Shown here in pieces: positions 26,801 through 33,366 of a stretch of DNA of 64,000 bases. Numbering within the stretch: position 1 is the stretch's first letter; the number at the start of each line of letters is the position of its first letter. The position numbers were made by a program, and so were the translations under genes. The stretch covers positions 248,001 to 312,000 of the forward strand of contig JAAHGF010000003.1 of the NCBI GenBank assembly GCA_010672585.1, given 5' to 3'. Below the pieces are notes generated by a model. The model made no database searches. It worked only from the letters and a program-made list of their open reading frames with translations, and was not told where the DNA came from. This DNA comes from Okeania sp. SIO1I7. GTDB taxonomy: Bacteria > Cyanobacteriota > Cyanobacteriia > Cyanobacteriales > Microcoleaceae.

Positions 26801-28948
26801 AAAACCCTCACAGTTACAGGATATGCAGCACAAACCGTTAGTTACGAATACGATAATCTCGGAAACGTCATCAAGATTCAGTATCCCGATAATACCAACA
26901 ATATTCCTGAAGTAGTTTATAGCTATAACAGTCTAGGAGAAAACATTGCCATCGGAACACCCGAAAATCTCCAACGGTTTGCCAGTTATAGTTACAACGC
27001 TGACAGCAGTTTAAAAACCGCAGTCCTAAATAATCAGGGAATACAAAACACTCTAAACTATAACCCTCCAGGTTGGATAACCAGCATTGGTAATCAGAAA
27101 GCAGATAATTCCTTAATAATGGAACAATCTCTTGCTTATACCGAGAACGGTTATCAAGGTTCAGGATATTACAACGGGAATATTGCCAAAAATAGCATTA
27201 ATTATGGCACTTGGAATAACGCACCCCAAAGTTATGACTATCAATATCAGTACGATAAATTAGGACGATTAGAAGTTGCCCAAAATTCCCAAAATGAGCA
27301 AGCAAGTTTAGGAGTAGGTCAACCCACGACTTATGACGTCAACGGCAATATTGAAACCTTAAAACGGGGTGATACAACCAATGAGTATGAATATATCCAG
27401 AATACGGATAAAGTAAACGCAGTTAGCAATAACAGCGAACCCCAAAACTATAGTTATGATGCCAATGGGAACGTTAAAAGTGCTTCTCATCGTCAAGTTT
27501 CCAACATTGATTACGATCCCTTAACTCAGCTAACCACTCAGGTACAACTTGAAGAAGCAACATCAGTTTCCTTTAAGTACGACGGAGAAAATCAGCGAGT
27601 CTTGAAAACATCTGAAGATAGTTCAGGAAATCAAACCGCCACCAAATTATATGTACATGGTTTGAATGATTATCCTCTGTTAGAAGTCAGCGACAAACCC
27701 ATACAATATATTCACGGTATTGGTGGATTAGTCGCACTGATTAAAGATGGTAAAGTTTACACCGTACTTAAAGATCATCTCGGTTCCACTCGTGTGGTGG
27801 TAGATGAAACAGGAACAGTCATTGCTACCTTCGATTATCTTCCCTTTGGAGACTTGATAGGAACTGCTGACGGCAATTCAGAAATTATTAGTTATCGCTA
27901 TACCGGACAAGAATTTGATGCCGAATTAGGACTGTATAACTATCGAGCGCGATTTTACGATCCCCGTTTAGGAAGGTTTTATGCAGCAGATCCCAAAGCG
28001 CAATTTGCCAGTCCTTATTTGTATGCTGGTAACAATCCCATAATGCTCGTAGATCCAGATGGAAAGTTGGCGTTTTTAATTGCATTGATCATTGGAGCTG
28101 CAGTCGGCGCAGCAGTTGGTTTTGGCGTTGCTACTTATACAGCTGTCAAAAAAGGACTCGGATTGGGGGATGCCATACTCTATGTATTGGCGGGGGTAGC
28201 AGTCGGTGCTGTAGCTGGAGCAATATCAGCCGCTGGAGGTGTAGCGTCTTTTGCTGCCGGAGCAGCAGTTGTAACCGCTGGAGGCTCAACCGCAACTGGT
28301 GTTTTAGCTGGTGTAGTAGTTGGTGGTGCAGTCGGTGCTGGTGTTGGTGCTGCTCAGGGTGCGGCACAGTTTGGAATTAATGAGGCTTTCGGCGTTGAAA
28401 ACGCAGGAAGTTTGTCTGATGCAATCTGGAAAGGAGCATTAATTGGCGGAATAGGCGGTGCCATAACAGGTGGAGTTGCTGGATTTGGTGGTGCAAGATC
28501 AGCAGCTCAAAGTGCTATTGCTAGTAAGTCTGGATTTAATATAGGGAGTCCACTTGATAGTCCAACAATGCTAGACGATGCTTACAATGCCTTTACAACT
28601 TTAGGAAGTAGACCAGAAAGTTTATTGACAGGACTTAAGAGTAGATCCACTTCACTTGTCGGTAGATGGCTAACAGCGCTTCCTACTAAAGTCAGAACTC
28701 TTTCCACTCAGGGATCGATAATATCGTCAGGTGTAACTAAGGGAGTTGAGCAAGTATTACCAGACTCAACTGAGGCAAGTCCAGTTGGAAGCAGTGGTGT
28801 TTCGTACCAACGACCTAGTGCTTCATCTCTTTATGGGAAGTTAGCATTTAATCCTTCTATGTTGAGTAGTGTAGGATTACCGTTTGCTTTGATTACTCAG
28901 CCGACTTATTGGGGAGGTTCGCCTATTGTAAGTCCCTGGCAACGGTAA
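20858..28948 (+). CDS. Giant Rhs/YD-repeat protein with TcB/SpvB-like N-terminus and glycine-zipper C-terminus
   Basis: 2696 residues. Residues about 15-130 resemble the SpvB-type opening of toxin-complex B proteins (LPLELISLPGRGDLDV, then GILGLGWSM). About 390-860 contains repeated aromatic blades suggesting a beta-propeller. About 1290-1400 (NLSDWSVNQGN to LLIDDICFIP) looks like a carbohydrate-binding jelly roll, and about 1500-1610 like a second lectin-type module. YD repeats follow (YDSLGENIAIG-like, YDANGNVKSAS). The Rhs core is at about 2303-2402 (KDHLGSTRVVVDE, YRARFYDPRLGRF, LVDPDGK). The variable tail (about 2403-2696) has Gly/Ala-rich hydrophobic segments, then a polar end; I recognise no enzymatic toxin. 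No signal peptide. An intergenic repeat is inserted in frame at about 1450-1498. A secreted collar protein gene follows. Confidence 0.9.
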   Translation: MVSSNYSPSTLSQLPAIQTFQMDGGGIGNIPNAVNLFRGDVNLPLELISLPGRGDLDVKVVIIYQSNIQNLVDTWNLEAPTGILGLGWSMPYEMIAIDNRNTGAIYDNRYYLVSGGSANRLYQDGVAQDGAWNFETEDYKPWDIRYYRDEEKWVIIKENGIKQIYGGKTDNLQKNNPYIQWAIKWGYRNGNWIDSTTNIVGQEPFALGWNLAEIQNTWGEKVTFSYEVDSKKIGSGSYEYTQAPYLKKITALDGRTITFNYENKQYDNQIREYQIPHEPSGNVYAYQDRYETRFLSSIEVKEESNSLLFSLQFDYEFNNVSLNDFNNPDFYKRYLKGITQKNPEGDSLPGYKFEYYTNDINENIHRGVLKHITYPAGGIATFNYEKKDLIGTERKTTIYGQGIPRVWFGGDYVVVTYYDDSRGNLSLEIYSWNGNWIVYRPSAGGFNFQLDIDSLQVETQADFFALSFKQTNQDLMNVYLFHQDMGRFGRWSYENHFLDLAGSDVQTHLAVGNNFVVFCSSDTTQLGRYVWNQQLKRWEDKSITISQGNYVLDAFGNYFTIGIYDAVAKRCELVLYYLDEIYEYWTRKEIATISSVEKDDDDNPYLNLSLGNSYATVTFIKKFDRNIDYEVRIYRWDAEFNIGSPVTNYYDVPEETEEPFFSSITTGSLVANLGNLWRYNGSDWIDSNLNVSSSGDEVTKFGYGSDLAIASNSNSTDIKAYNPYNNRWEYPSINGSWSRNEYQPTVNGDFVTIGNGIFYRDNQGTLNKDRQSIPSGIKPESIINRAPSYIAYEMDNGDSQILLLKNGKVVDTKYLTGERIYVDDENSKGKSGTILAGFNAFVTYRGDDFEGASSLNLYYVSNQSIQGNVTDFPVVQVTINDGYQESQTNYDYDTSKIVISAQGIVTEYSQVTVIQGSENLQLTPFGKTEYNFFNGLSRSVLGFKENDFSGNSEYYYSLLHGSLYQQKAYNSTGDELSSQTIEYEVITQRQLLGESRYINLYGFYAQQKQEESIIYGQEISSTDSNGNASYVGVKQEVEYEYDSATGFLKTEKTKNYNSLGEEEILTQTSVYGWEKYDGLKQQNILSPVVQTINKTNDKTTAIAVSTWKDWGEEKWGSFRSYQGLNENAVFDDWNNQNEPNKTDWLKVSEVISRASNGAEQDVIDVNGTHSSIILDKHQFYPIAQFANATFEEATYTGFEAYENLSDWSVNQGNLTDLIVTGDAHTGVSSLGLNPNVTLSKKTYLTITNTQQSYIISAWFKTETGFETDGGKAEVKLQFYSNNEPVGNPVVVDIEATDSEWKYWQYVISSNQIQGTSLGLEISNQKTSKSLLIDDICFIPLIGSFQGNVYEPKYKILSAQLGNSGDTIRNFYDSFQRKVAETGIAETVSAVTTSYSTRQENDDESYAFSQGKPNSVLTIGAAAGGVYANFINGEQWRQDWQPTSDFSQESNRKPTPNPSQEGNKKSTQEGSRKPTPNPSQEGNKKPTQEGNKKSTQEENNWEVENNALVHKGNTLDTITYQSTASFSNYGVRLSVHPKNTLQQPLGIRISDRLTVTWTQNQGWTLTLNDTASEVANTGSIPHEWLLVAANNTVLFYADGKQIFAETITDNITGAVEIFTADEVAFANIVTFKNPQIGITYSDGAGKEKQTQALEGSNCLVTEIVYDILSRQAIATKAAKFDNTFFGYRTSFIESINWDSGELTGEIANYYPEDEGYPYSRTVYEASPLNRPIQQGIPGKTFAIGNGNTHIVSREYGTNTEGFFAEDSYPSGEYLVEKLTDADGTTVYTLTDKLGRTLAKKAGPIEAGSDVHQTTRSIYDDAGNVVKVLLPNQFVPPENSQPDAWEITMEYDFLGQMISQTNPDSGTTKYIYDRAGNPRFMVDAVALTSQIIFYKKYDIVGRLTEEGWLTGDWDDGTELQSKADTDPNYPEQTSWRKRYIFDGDGSNPYLVGRLWKILSSNQGDGNTDVEEIYDYDQFGNVKSKTLTVTGYAAQTVSYEYDNLGNVIKIQYPDNTNNIPEVVYSYNSLGENIAIGTPENLQRFASYSYNADSSLKTAVLNNQGIQNTLNYNPPGWITSIGNQKADNSLIMEQSLAYTENGYQGSGYYNGNIAKNSINYGTWNNAPQSYDYQYQYDKLGRLEVAQNSQNEQASLGVGQPTTYDVNGNIETLKRGDTTNEYEYIQNTDKVNAVSNNSEPQNYSYDANGNVKSASHRQVSNIDYDPLTQLTTQVQLEEATSVSFKYDGENQRVLKTSEDSSGNQTATKLYVHGLNDYPLLEVSDKPIQYIHGIGGLVALIKDGKVYTVLKDHLGSTRVVVDETGTVIATFDYLPFGDLIGTADGNSEIISYRYTGQEFDAELGLYNYRARFYDPRLGRFYAADPKAQFASPYLYAGNNPIMLVDPDGKLAFLIALIIGAAVGAAVGFGVATYTAVKKGLGLGDAILYVLAGVAVGAVAGAISAAGGVASFAAGAAVVTAGGSTATGVLAGVVVGGAVGAGVGAAQGAAQFGINEAFGVENAGSLSDAIWKGALIGGIGGAITGGVAGFGGARSAAQSAIASKSGFNIGSPLDSPTMLDDAYNAFTTLGSRPESLLTGLKSRSTSLVGRWLTALPTKVRTLSTQGSIISSGVTKGVEQVLPDSTEASPVGSSGVSYQRPSASSLYGKLAFNPSMLSSVGLPFALITQPTYWGGSPIVSPWQR
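25205..25350 (+). repeat. Intergenic CCTCCCAGGAGGGG repeat embedded in frame in the Rhs gene
   Basis: The stretch encodes NRKPTPNPSQEGNKK-type peptides several times (about residues 1450-1498). Its DNA, ACCCCTAACCCCTCCCAGG followed by AGGGG, is the same as non-coding repeats near 29073, 31235, 39340, 60345 and 60615. The palindrome CCCCTCCCAGGAGGGG is kept. The insertion preserves the frame, and the sequence on both sides continues as normal protein. Confidence 0.9.
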
Positions 28949-29266
28949 TGAGTGGGATATCCGCTCTTGTAGGGTGCGAACTTCGACAGCGTAACTGAGC
29001 AAAACAAACGATAACGGTGCGTTATATCAAGTCCGGTTAAACAGTTATACAATGGTTAACTCAGGAGGAGTCAACCCACCCCTAGCCCCTCCCAGGAGGG
29101 GAAGCAAACCCACCCCTAGGTCTAGTAGGGTGCGAACTTCGACAGCGTAACTGAGCAAAACAAAGGATAACGGTGCGTTACGGCGAAAAAGACAAATGTT
29201 TCTTTATATCGATCAAACAAACGCCTAACGCACCCTACTCACTAAACAAAGGAGAATCTAAACTTA
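28949..29266. repeat. Repeats between Rhs and collar genes
   Basis: A block TAGGGTGCGAACTTCGACAG...GGTGCGTTA occurs twice in direct orientation (about 28970-29024 and 29126-29179), with an inverted AACGCACCCTA at about 29227-29237. Between them lie TATATCAAGTCCGGTT and CCCCTCCCAGGAGGGG repeats. No terminator with a T tract is visible, so read-through from the Rhs gene into the collar gene is possible. Confidence 0.6.
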
Positions 29267-29308
29267 TGAAAATTCGCAATCGAAAGCGATCGATCCGATC
29301 GCCATGAC
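29267..29308 (+). other. 13-codon basic ORF with strong ribosome binding site
   Basis: AAAGGAGAATCTAAACTTATG opens a short frame coding MKIRNRKRSIRSP and stopping at TGA 29306-29308. It is the best Shine-Dalgarno in this region and lies 84 bp before the collar gene start. It may be a leader peptide or the stump of a lost gene. Confidence 0.3.
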
Positions 29309-29392
29309 AGGAAATATCAAACCGTTATTTCTTGTCCAAGGAAATTGGATCGAACAATCAAGTAAACACTGAAACTAAAGAACATCTATTTT

Positions 29393-30034
29393 ATGAACAA
29401 GAAACGTATTTTTGGCGCAGCGATCGCCATACTTCTTTCTGTGACTCTCATCTTTGGCATAGAAGTTAATTCTGCTAGTGCGGCAGATCTACAAGTAGAC
29501 TGCAACAAACCTGTTAATGAAAAAGCAGAAGTTCCTATTGGCACAATAAGTGCTTACGGGGGTATTGTTACTGGAAAGGATAAACAAAACTTACAAGATC
29601 AAGGATGGCTAGTCTGCGATGGAGAGGAATATTCAATAGCAGATTATGAAGATCTATACTGCAAAATTGGTCATTATTATGGCACAGGTTCACTTCCTGG
29701 AGACTTCAGGGTTCCCGATTTGCGTGGTCGATTTGTCCGAGGTGTAGATTCTGGAGAAGGACGAGATCCTGATGCTGCCTCCCGCACCGCATCTGCACCA
29801 GGTGGAAATACTGGCGATCAGGTTGGTTCGTTGCAGGGGGATGCGTTTAAAGAGCATTCGCACAAAATCAAGTTTGACAATAGCTTCCAATCTAACGGCC
29901 CAAATAGTGATAGTCGTAGAGGAAGATTCCAAAATGATTTTGATTTATCAACAAACTCAGTCGGTGGCAGCGAGACTCGCCCCAAAAACATCTACGTCAA
30001 TTGGATTATTAAAGCTGAGGATAAGGAGGATTAG
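29393..30034 (+). CDS. Secreted phage tail-collar domain protein
   Basis: 213 residues. A clear Sec signal peptide (MNKKRIFG, hydrophobic 8-22, cleavage likely after NSASA at about 30). The mature protein has the phage tail collar pattern: VPIGTISAYGG (47-57), QGWLVCDGEEYS (70-81), LYCKIGHYYGTG (88-99), FRVPDLRGRFVRGVD (105-119), then an Asn/Gly/Ser-rich C-terminal part ending ETRPKNIYVNWIIKA, the common closing strand. Collar domains occur in tail fibres and in some non-phage secreted adhesins; no other phage genes are present here. It lies on the same strand downstream of the Rhs gene, which suggests a joint role in surface binding or delivery, but this is inference. Cysteines at 37, 75 and 90 could pair outside the cell. 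Confidence 0.88.
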   Translation: MNKKRIFGAAIAILLSVTLIFGIEVNSASAADLQVDCNKPVNEKAEVPIGTISAYGGIVTGKDKQNLQDQGWLVCDGEEYSIADYEDLYCKIGHYYGTGSLPGDFRVPDLRGRFVRGVDSGEGRDPDAASRTASAPGGNTGDQVGSLQGDAFKEHSHKIKFDNSFQSNGPNSDSRRGRFQNDFDLSTNSVGGSETRPKNIYVNWIIKAEDKED

Positions 30035-30072
30035 GCTCTGCCTCTTCCTGAAGTAAGCAAATAGGGCGTTGC

Positions 30073-30297
30073 TATAGTGGGCTTTCTGGCATATATTGGG
30101 CGAATGCCAGAAAGCCCCTACATGACACCTAATTCTGAGGTCAGGAAATTAGGCGATCGCTCTCTCTAACCCGAAGGCGATCGCTATAGTGGGCAAATGA
30201 CATATATTGGGCGAATGCCAGAAAGCCCCTACATGAAACCTAATTCTGAAGTGAGGAAAGAGGGCGATCGCTCTTTCTAATTGGAAGGCGATCGCTC
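30073..30297. repeat. HIP1-paired hairpin repeat, two tandem copies
   Basis: Two copies of a ~105-bp unit: ...GGGCGAATGCCAGAAAGCCCCTACATGA, then ACCTAATTCTGA and two GCGATCGC octamers about 15-20 bp apart. In the first copy GGGCTTTCTGGCAT (30079-30092) and ATGCCAGAAAGCCC (30104-30117) form a perfect 14-bp stem with an 11-nt loop. A third copy lies at 31103-31197, beyond the next gene. Confidence 0.75.
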
Positions 30298-30465
30298 TTA
30301 AATTATCAAAGCTAAGGATGTGGACTAATCCTTAAGAAAGGAAATAGGGCGCCCCTTTTTGTTTCAAAAAAAATTACTTTGTTTTTTTCTAATTATGGTA
30401 TGCTAACTCTGTTTGTATATACTTTTACAGAACTGCAAACTTAATTGCAACGAACCCAAAGAAAT

Positions 30466-30933
30466 ATGGCAAAACTACGTAACGCATTAGTCGCATTACT
30501 AATTTGTATCACTCTTACTTGGACTTTTGTGATACCTTCTGCACAAGCAGCTGACCCAGGTCTCCAATTTGCAATTGAACCTGGAAGAGGAAACTTAGTC
30601 CAATTTAAAAGTGGTCCTATATATGAAGGTGAGAAAGTTTTTGTTTCTTATGATGCCTCAAGGGTATCCCTACCTGCAAATCCAGAGTGTGGTGAATTTG
30701 AGGATTTAGATAAGGTAATAGGCTACGTTACATCTAGTGATTTTAGCGTACCTACTCAATTCATCCTGAAGCCAGATAGTAATTATGTAAAGATTGCATA
30801 TTTTACCGATCCTGATTGCTACAGGGGCAGTGACGAGATTCAGGTTTCGTTTAAAGCCATATTTACTGATGGTCTAGTTTGTTACGACTCTAATTTTGGA
30901 CGAAACTACTCTTTTCCAGTAATCTGCAAATAG
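30466..30933 (+). CDS. Small secreted protein with four cysteines
   Basis: A TTG at 30445 is in frame, but the ATG at 30466 gives a perfect signal peptide (MAKLRN, hydrophobic 8-22, cleavage after SAQA at about 28), so I use it: 155 residues. The mature part is beta-rich by appearance, with cysteines in NPECGEF, DPDCYRG, GLVCYDS and the C-terminal PVICK, enough for two disulfides. I do not recognise a family. It is the last gene of the plus-strand Rhs/collar module, followed by an intrinsic terminator. Its own upstream region (30300-30465) contains AT-rich sequence that could be a promoter, so it may be expressed separately. Confidence 0.75.
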   Translation: MAKLRNALVALLICITLTWTFVIPSAQAADPGLQFAIEPGRGNLVQFKSGPIYEGEKVFVSYDASRVSLPANPECGEFEDLDKVIGYVTSSDFSVPTQFILKPDSNYVKIAYFTDPDCYRGSDEIQVSFKAIFTDGLVCYDSNFGRNYSFPVICK

Positions 30934-30986
30934 TGAGCTAACTTAACTCTTTACTCTTGAGCTTCTGAATATAATCAACTCAAAAG

Positions 30987-31014
30987 AGGTATGACTCTTA
31001 GTCATGCCTTTTTT
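30987..31014 (+). terminator. Rho-independent terminator of the Rhs/collar/secreted module
   Basis: AGGTATGACT and AGTCATGCCT form a 10-bp stem (one G-T pair) with a 3-nt loop, followed by TTTTTT. It lies 54 bp after the stop of the secreted protein gene. Confidence 0.85.
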
Positions 31015-31102
31015 CCATTTTTAACTTGACTTATCTTGATTAAAAATTTTCTTTACTCTTTTGCGAAAACTTCGTAAAGCAGGACTTCTACCAATTTCGC
31101 GA

Positions 31103-31197
31103 TATAGTGGGCGAATGCCAGAAAGCCCCTACATGACACCTAATTCTGAAGTGAGGAAATAGGGCGATCGCTCTTTCTAATAGGAGGGCGATCGCTC
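31103..31197. repeat. HIP1-paired repeat, third copy
   Basis: Same unit as at 30073-30297 (TATAGTGGGCGAATGCCAG, ACCTAATTCTGAAGTGAGG and two GCGATCGC sites), here lacking the left stem arm. Confidence 0.7.
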
Positions 31198-31405
31198 CAC
31201 CCTCTTATTCCCTTTCAGTTCCCCTCTTATTCCCCTCCTGGGAGGGGTTAGGGGTGGGTTTGGTTGGAGAGGTTAGGGGTGGGTTTGGTTGGCTGGGTTA
31301 GGCTAGGGGTGGGTTAGATTTAGGGGTATTTGCTTAGAGGTTGGTTTGGCTAGGGGTTGGGTTAAGTGTGTTAGACTAGGACTCAAAAAAAGCGTTACCA
31401 TTCTT

Positions 31406-31798
31406 ATGGCAGTTAAAATTATTCCCTACAATCCAATATTAAAAGAAAGAGCTAGGGAACTTCGCAAAAACATGACCCCTGGAGAAGCGACCCTTTGGAA
31501 ACACCTTAAAGGAAAGCAAATGTGTGGCTATGACTTTGATCGCCAACGTCCCATGGATCAATTTATTGTGGACTTTTATTGCAAAAAGCTGATGCTGGCC
31601 ATTGAGATTGACGGTTATTCCCATGATAGTCCTGAAGCACAACAACGGGATGCAGAAAGACAAAAGCGTTTGGAGTCCTTGGGAGTGCGATTTTTACGGT
31701 TTCAGGAAGAAGAAGTTTGTGGTGAGGTGGAGGGAGTTTTGAGTGTGGTTGAGGATTGGATTAAGACTCACCCTGAAGCTAACCCAGCCAACCTCTAA
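31406..31798 (+). CDS. DUF559 (Vsr-like) endonuclease-domain protein
   Basis: The frame opens earlier, but the ATG at 31406 (MAVKIIPYNP) matches the family start and gives 130 residues. Pattern: ARELRKNMTPGEATLWKHLK (16-35), GYDFDRQRPM (41-50), FIVDFYCKKLMLAIEIDG (53-70), then RDAERQKRLESLGVRFLRF. The core D56 and E67-x-D69 fit the PD-(D/E)XK metal site of very-short-patch-repair-like nucleases. DUF559 proteins are frequent, mobile and of uncertain role. The last residues (EANPANL) are written from the TAACCCAG-type repeat DNA that follows, so the C-terminus may have been rewritten by repeat invasion. The region upstream (31200-31400) is all GGGTTAGGGGTGGG repeats. Confidence 0.88.
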   Translation: MAVKIIPYNPILKERARELRKNMTPGEATLWKHLKGKQMCGYDFDRQRPMDQFIVDFYCKKLMLAIEIDGYSHDSPEAQQRDAERQKRLESLGVRFLRFQEEEVCGEVEGVLSVVEDWIKTHPEANPANL

Positions 31799-31815
31799 CC
31801 TAACCCAGTCAACCA

Positions 31816-32075
31816 AACCCACCCCTCGCCCCTCCCCCTCCCAGGAGGGGAATAAGACGGGAACTGGAGGGGGACTGGAGGGATACCTAACCCACCCCTC
31901 GCCCCTCCCCCTCCCAGGAGGGGAATAAGACGGGAACTGGAGGGGGACTGGAGGGATACCTAACCCACCCCTCGCCCCTCCCCCTCCCAGGAGGGGAATA
32001 AGACGGGAACCGGAGGGGGACTGGAGGGATACCTAACCCACCCCTCGCCCCTCCCCCTCCCAGGAGGGGAATAAT
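31816..32075. repeat. 73-bp tandem repeat, about 3.5 copies
   Basis: The unit starts AACCCACCCCTCGCCCCTCC, contains the CCCTCCCAGGAGGGGAATAA palindrome and ends GGAGGGATACCT; starts are at about 31816, 31889, 31962 and 32035. Copies are nearly identical (one C/T-type change near 32010). A 61-codon frame across it is not a gene. Confidence 0.9.
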
Positions 32076-32118
32076 GAATTACTATAATTTTAATATTGGC
32101 AAGAAGCAGAATAAATAA

Positions 32119-33366
32119 TTAAAAACAGCATCGGTTTATCCCTCCTAAGTTGGTACTAAAAGCAACATTAAGAGTTTCCATTGACTTCACTAACCACCAA
32201 ACTTTACCAGTGGTAGCTCCTTGATAATGATTAAACAGAATAGAAAATTTTTGTTCTAAATAAGGTTTAGCTTGGTGACAAAATAGTACAATCTTCAACA
32301 ACATTCCAATTACTATTGTTGCTCCAAGATTATTAATCAAGTCATAAAAAATAAAATGTTTTGGTTGCTCAAGACTCTCAACAACTAGAAAATCTAACAT
32401 TTTTTGGCAAGTACCTAAAATTAGAGAATCATTGGGTTTTTGAGTATTATTATCAGACCAAGTATTTTGTAATTTATGATATAATTTGCGATTAAATTGA
32501 CGTTTACTATAACCAGGATCGATTGTATCAGTTAAGTATTCATATAGCCCATCTTTAAAATTACGATAAGAACAAGTTAAATCACAATAAGTTTTAAACT
32601 GTTGAGCTTGGTTTCGTATTGTTTGGCGACCATGAACTTTTGTTGTAAAATACTTAACTGCTTGATTCAATTCTTCGTCTCTCATTAAAGTAGGATTTTC
32701 AACAGAATTGCTTTTCCTGGGCAATTTTTGATAAGTAATATATTTAGATAAATTTATTTCATATTTTTGCTGTTTTTTTAGTCTCATCATTTTAATTTCT
32801 TGTTGCTCTTCATCGGTACTCTCATCATTGAGAAAACAATGTTCATATAGATATGGATATCGATCAATTAACTTTTCTAACTTCCGGTCTACAATTTTTA
32901 TATTTTCTTGAGTTTCCCTGATAAACATCTTAGCCAAACGTTGTAAGGCAACATATTTTTCAGTTTCAGTAAAACTGCGAATTAAAGTGCGTACACGTTG
33001 AGAAGTCCAACAAGAGGGTAGTTTATTTGGTTTTTCCTGGAATATATTTACTAACTCTGGAATTGATTTCTGTAATTGTGGATTTTGTAACCAACAGTTA
33101 ATCAATATATAGCAACTTCTATTGATAATGTTATGAAATTCTTCTTCATCAGGATCGGCATCAATAATTGTTTCCATTGCCTGCCATATTTCAGGGATAA
33201 AGTATCCAGAAGCATCAATAAATAGAACTCTAAAATTACCAATTGACTCTTCGGGGTTTTGTTGGCGAGCTAAATCTTGTAAATGCTGATAAAGTTGCTG
33301 TTCTTGTTTGGCAGATTTACGATTATTATTATTATTTGATAAAGAGTTTAAATTATAATTTGACAT
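32119..33366 (-). CDS. Conserved hypothetical protein
   Basis: 415 residues. Low-complexity asparagine-rich start (LNSLSNNNNNRKS), then a mostly alpha-helical protein with many charged residues and a middle acidic run (DESTDEEQQEIKMMRLKKQQ). The C-terminal part has a hydrophobic segment, LGATIVIGMLLKIVLFC (about 349-365), that could be a membrane helix. I believe similar proteins exist in other filamentous cyanobacteria but know no function. A long non-coding region of more than 1.2 kb lies upstream, possibly holding its promoter. It ends next to the 73-bp tandem repeats. Confidence 0.65.
   Translation of the reverse strand: MSNYNLNSLSNNNNNRKSAKQEQQLYQHLQDLARQQNPEESIGNFRVLFIDASGYFIPEIWQAMETIIDADPDEEEFHNIINRSCYILINCWLQNPQLQKSIPELVNIFQEKPNKLPSCWTSQRVRTLIRSFTETEKYVALQRLAKMFIRETQENIKIVDRKLEKLIDRYPYLYEHCFLNDESTDEEQQEIKMMRLKKQQKYEINLSKYITYQKLPRKSNSVENPTLMRDEELNQAVKYFTTKVHGRQTIRNQAQQFKTYCDLTCSYRNFKDGLYEYLTDTIDPGYSKRQFNRKLYHKLQNTWSDNNTQKPNDSLILGTCQKMLDFLVVESLEQPKHFIFYDLINNLGATIVIGMLLKIVLFCHQAKPYLEQKFSILFNHYQGATTGKVWWLVKSMETLNVAFSTNLGGINRCCF

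Noticed and set aside
20858-30933. Rhs/collar region as an integrated prophage
   Set aside because: Apart from the collar fold there are no capsid, portal, terminase, tail-tube or integrase genes, and the collar protein has a signal peptide.
31743-31928. 61-codon ORF ending in PSPSQEGNKTGTGG-like peptides
   Set aside because: It is made of the DUF559 3' end in another frame plus the 73-bp tandem repeat.
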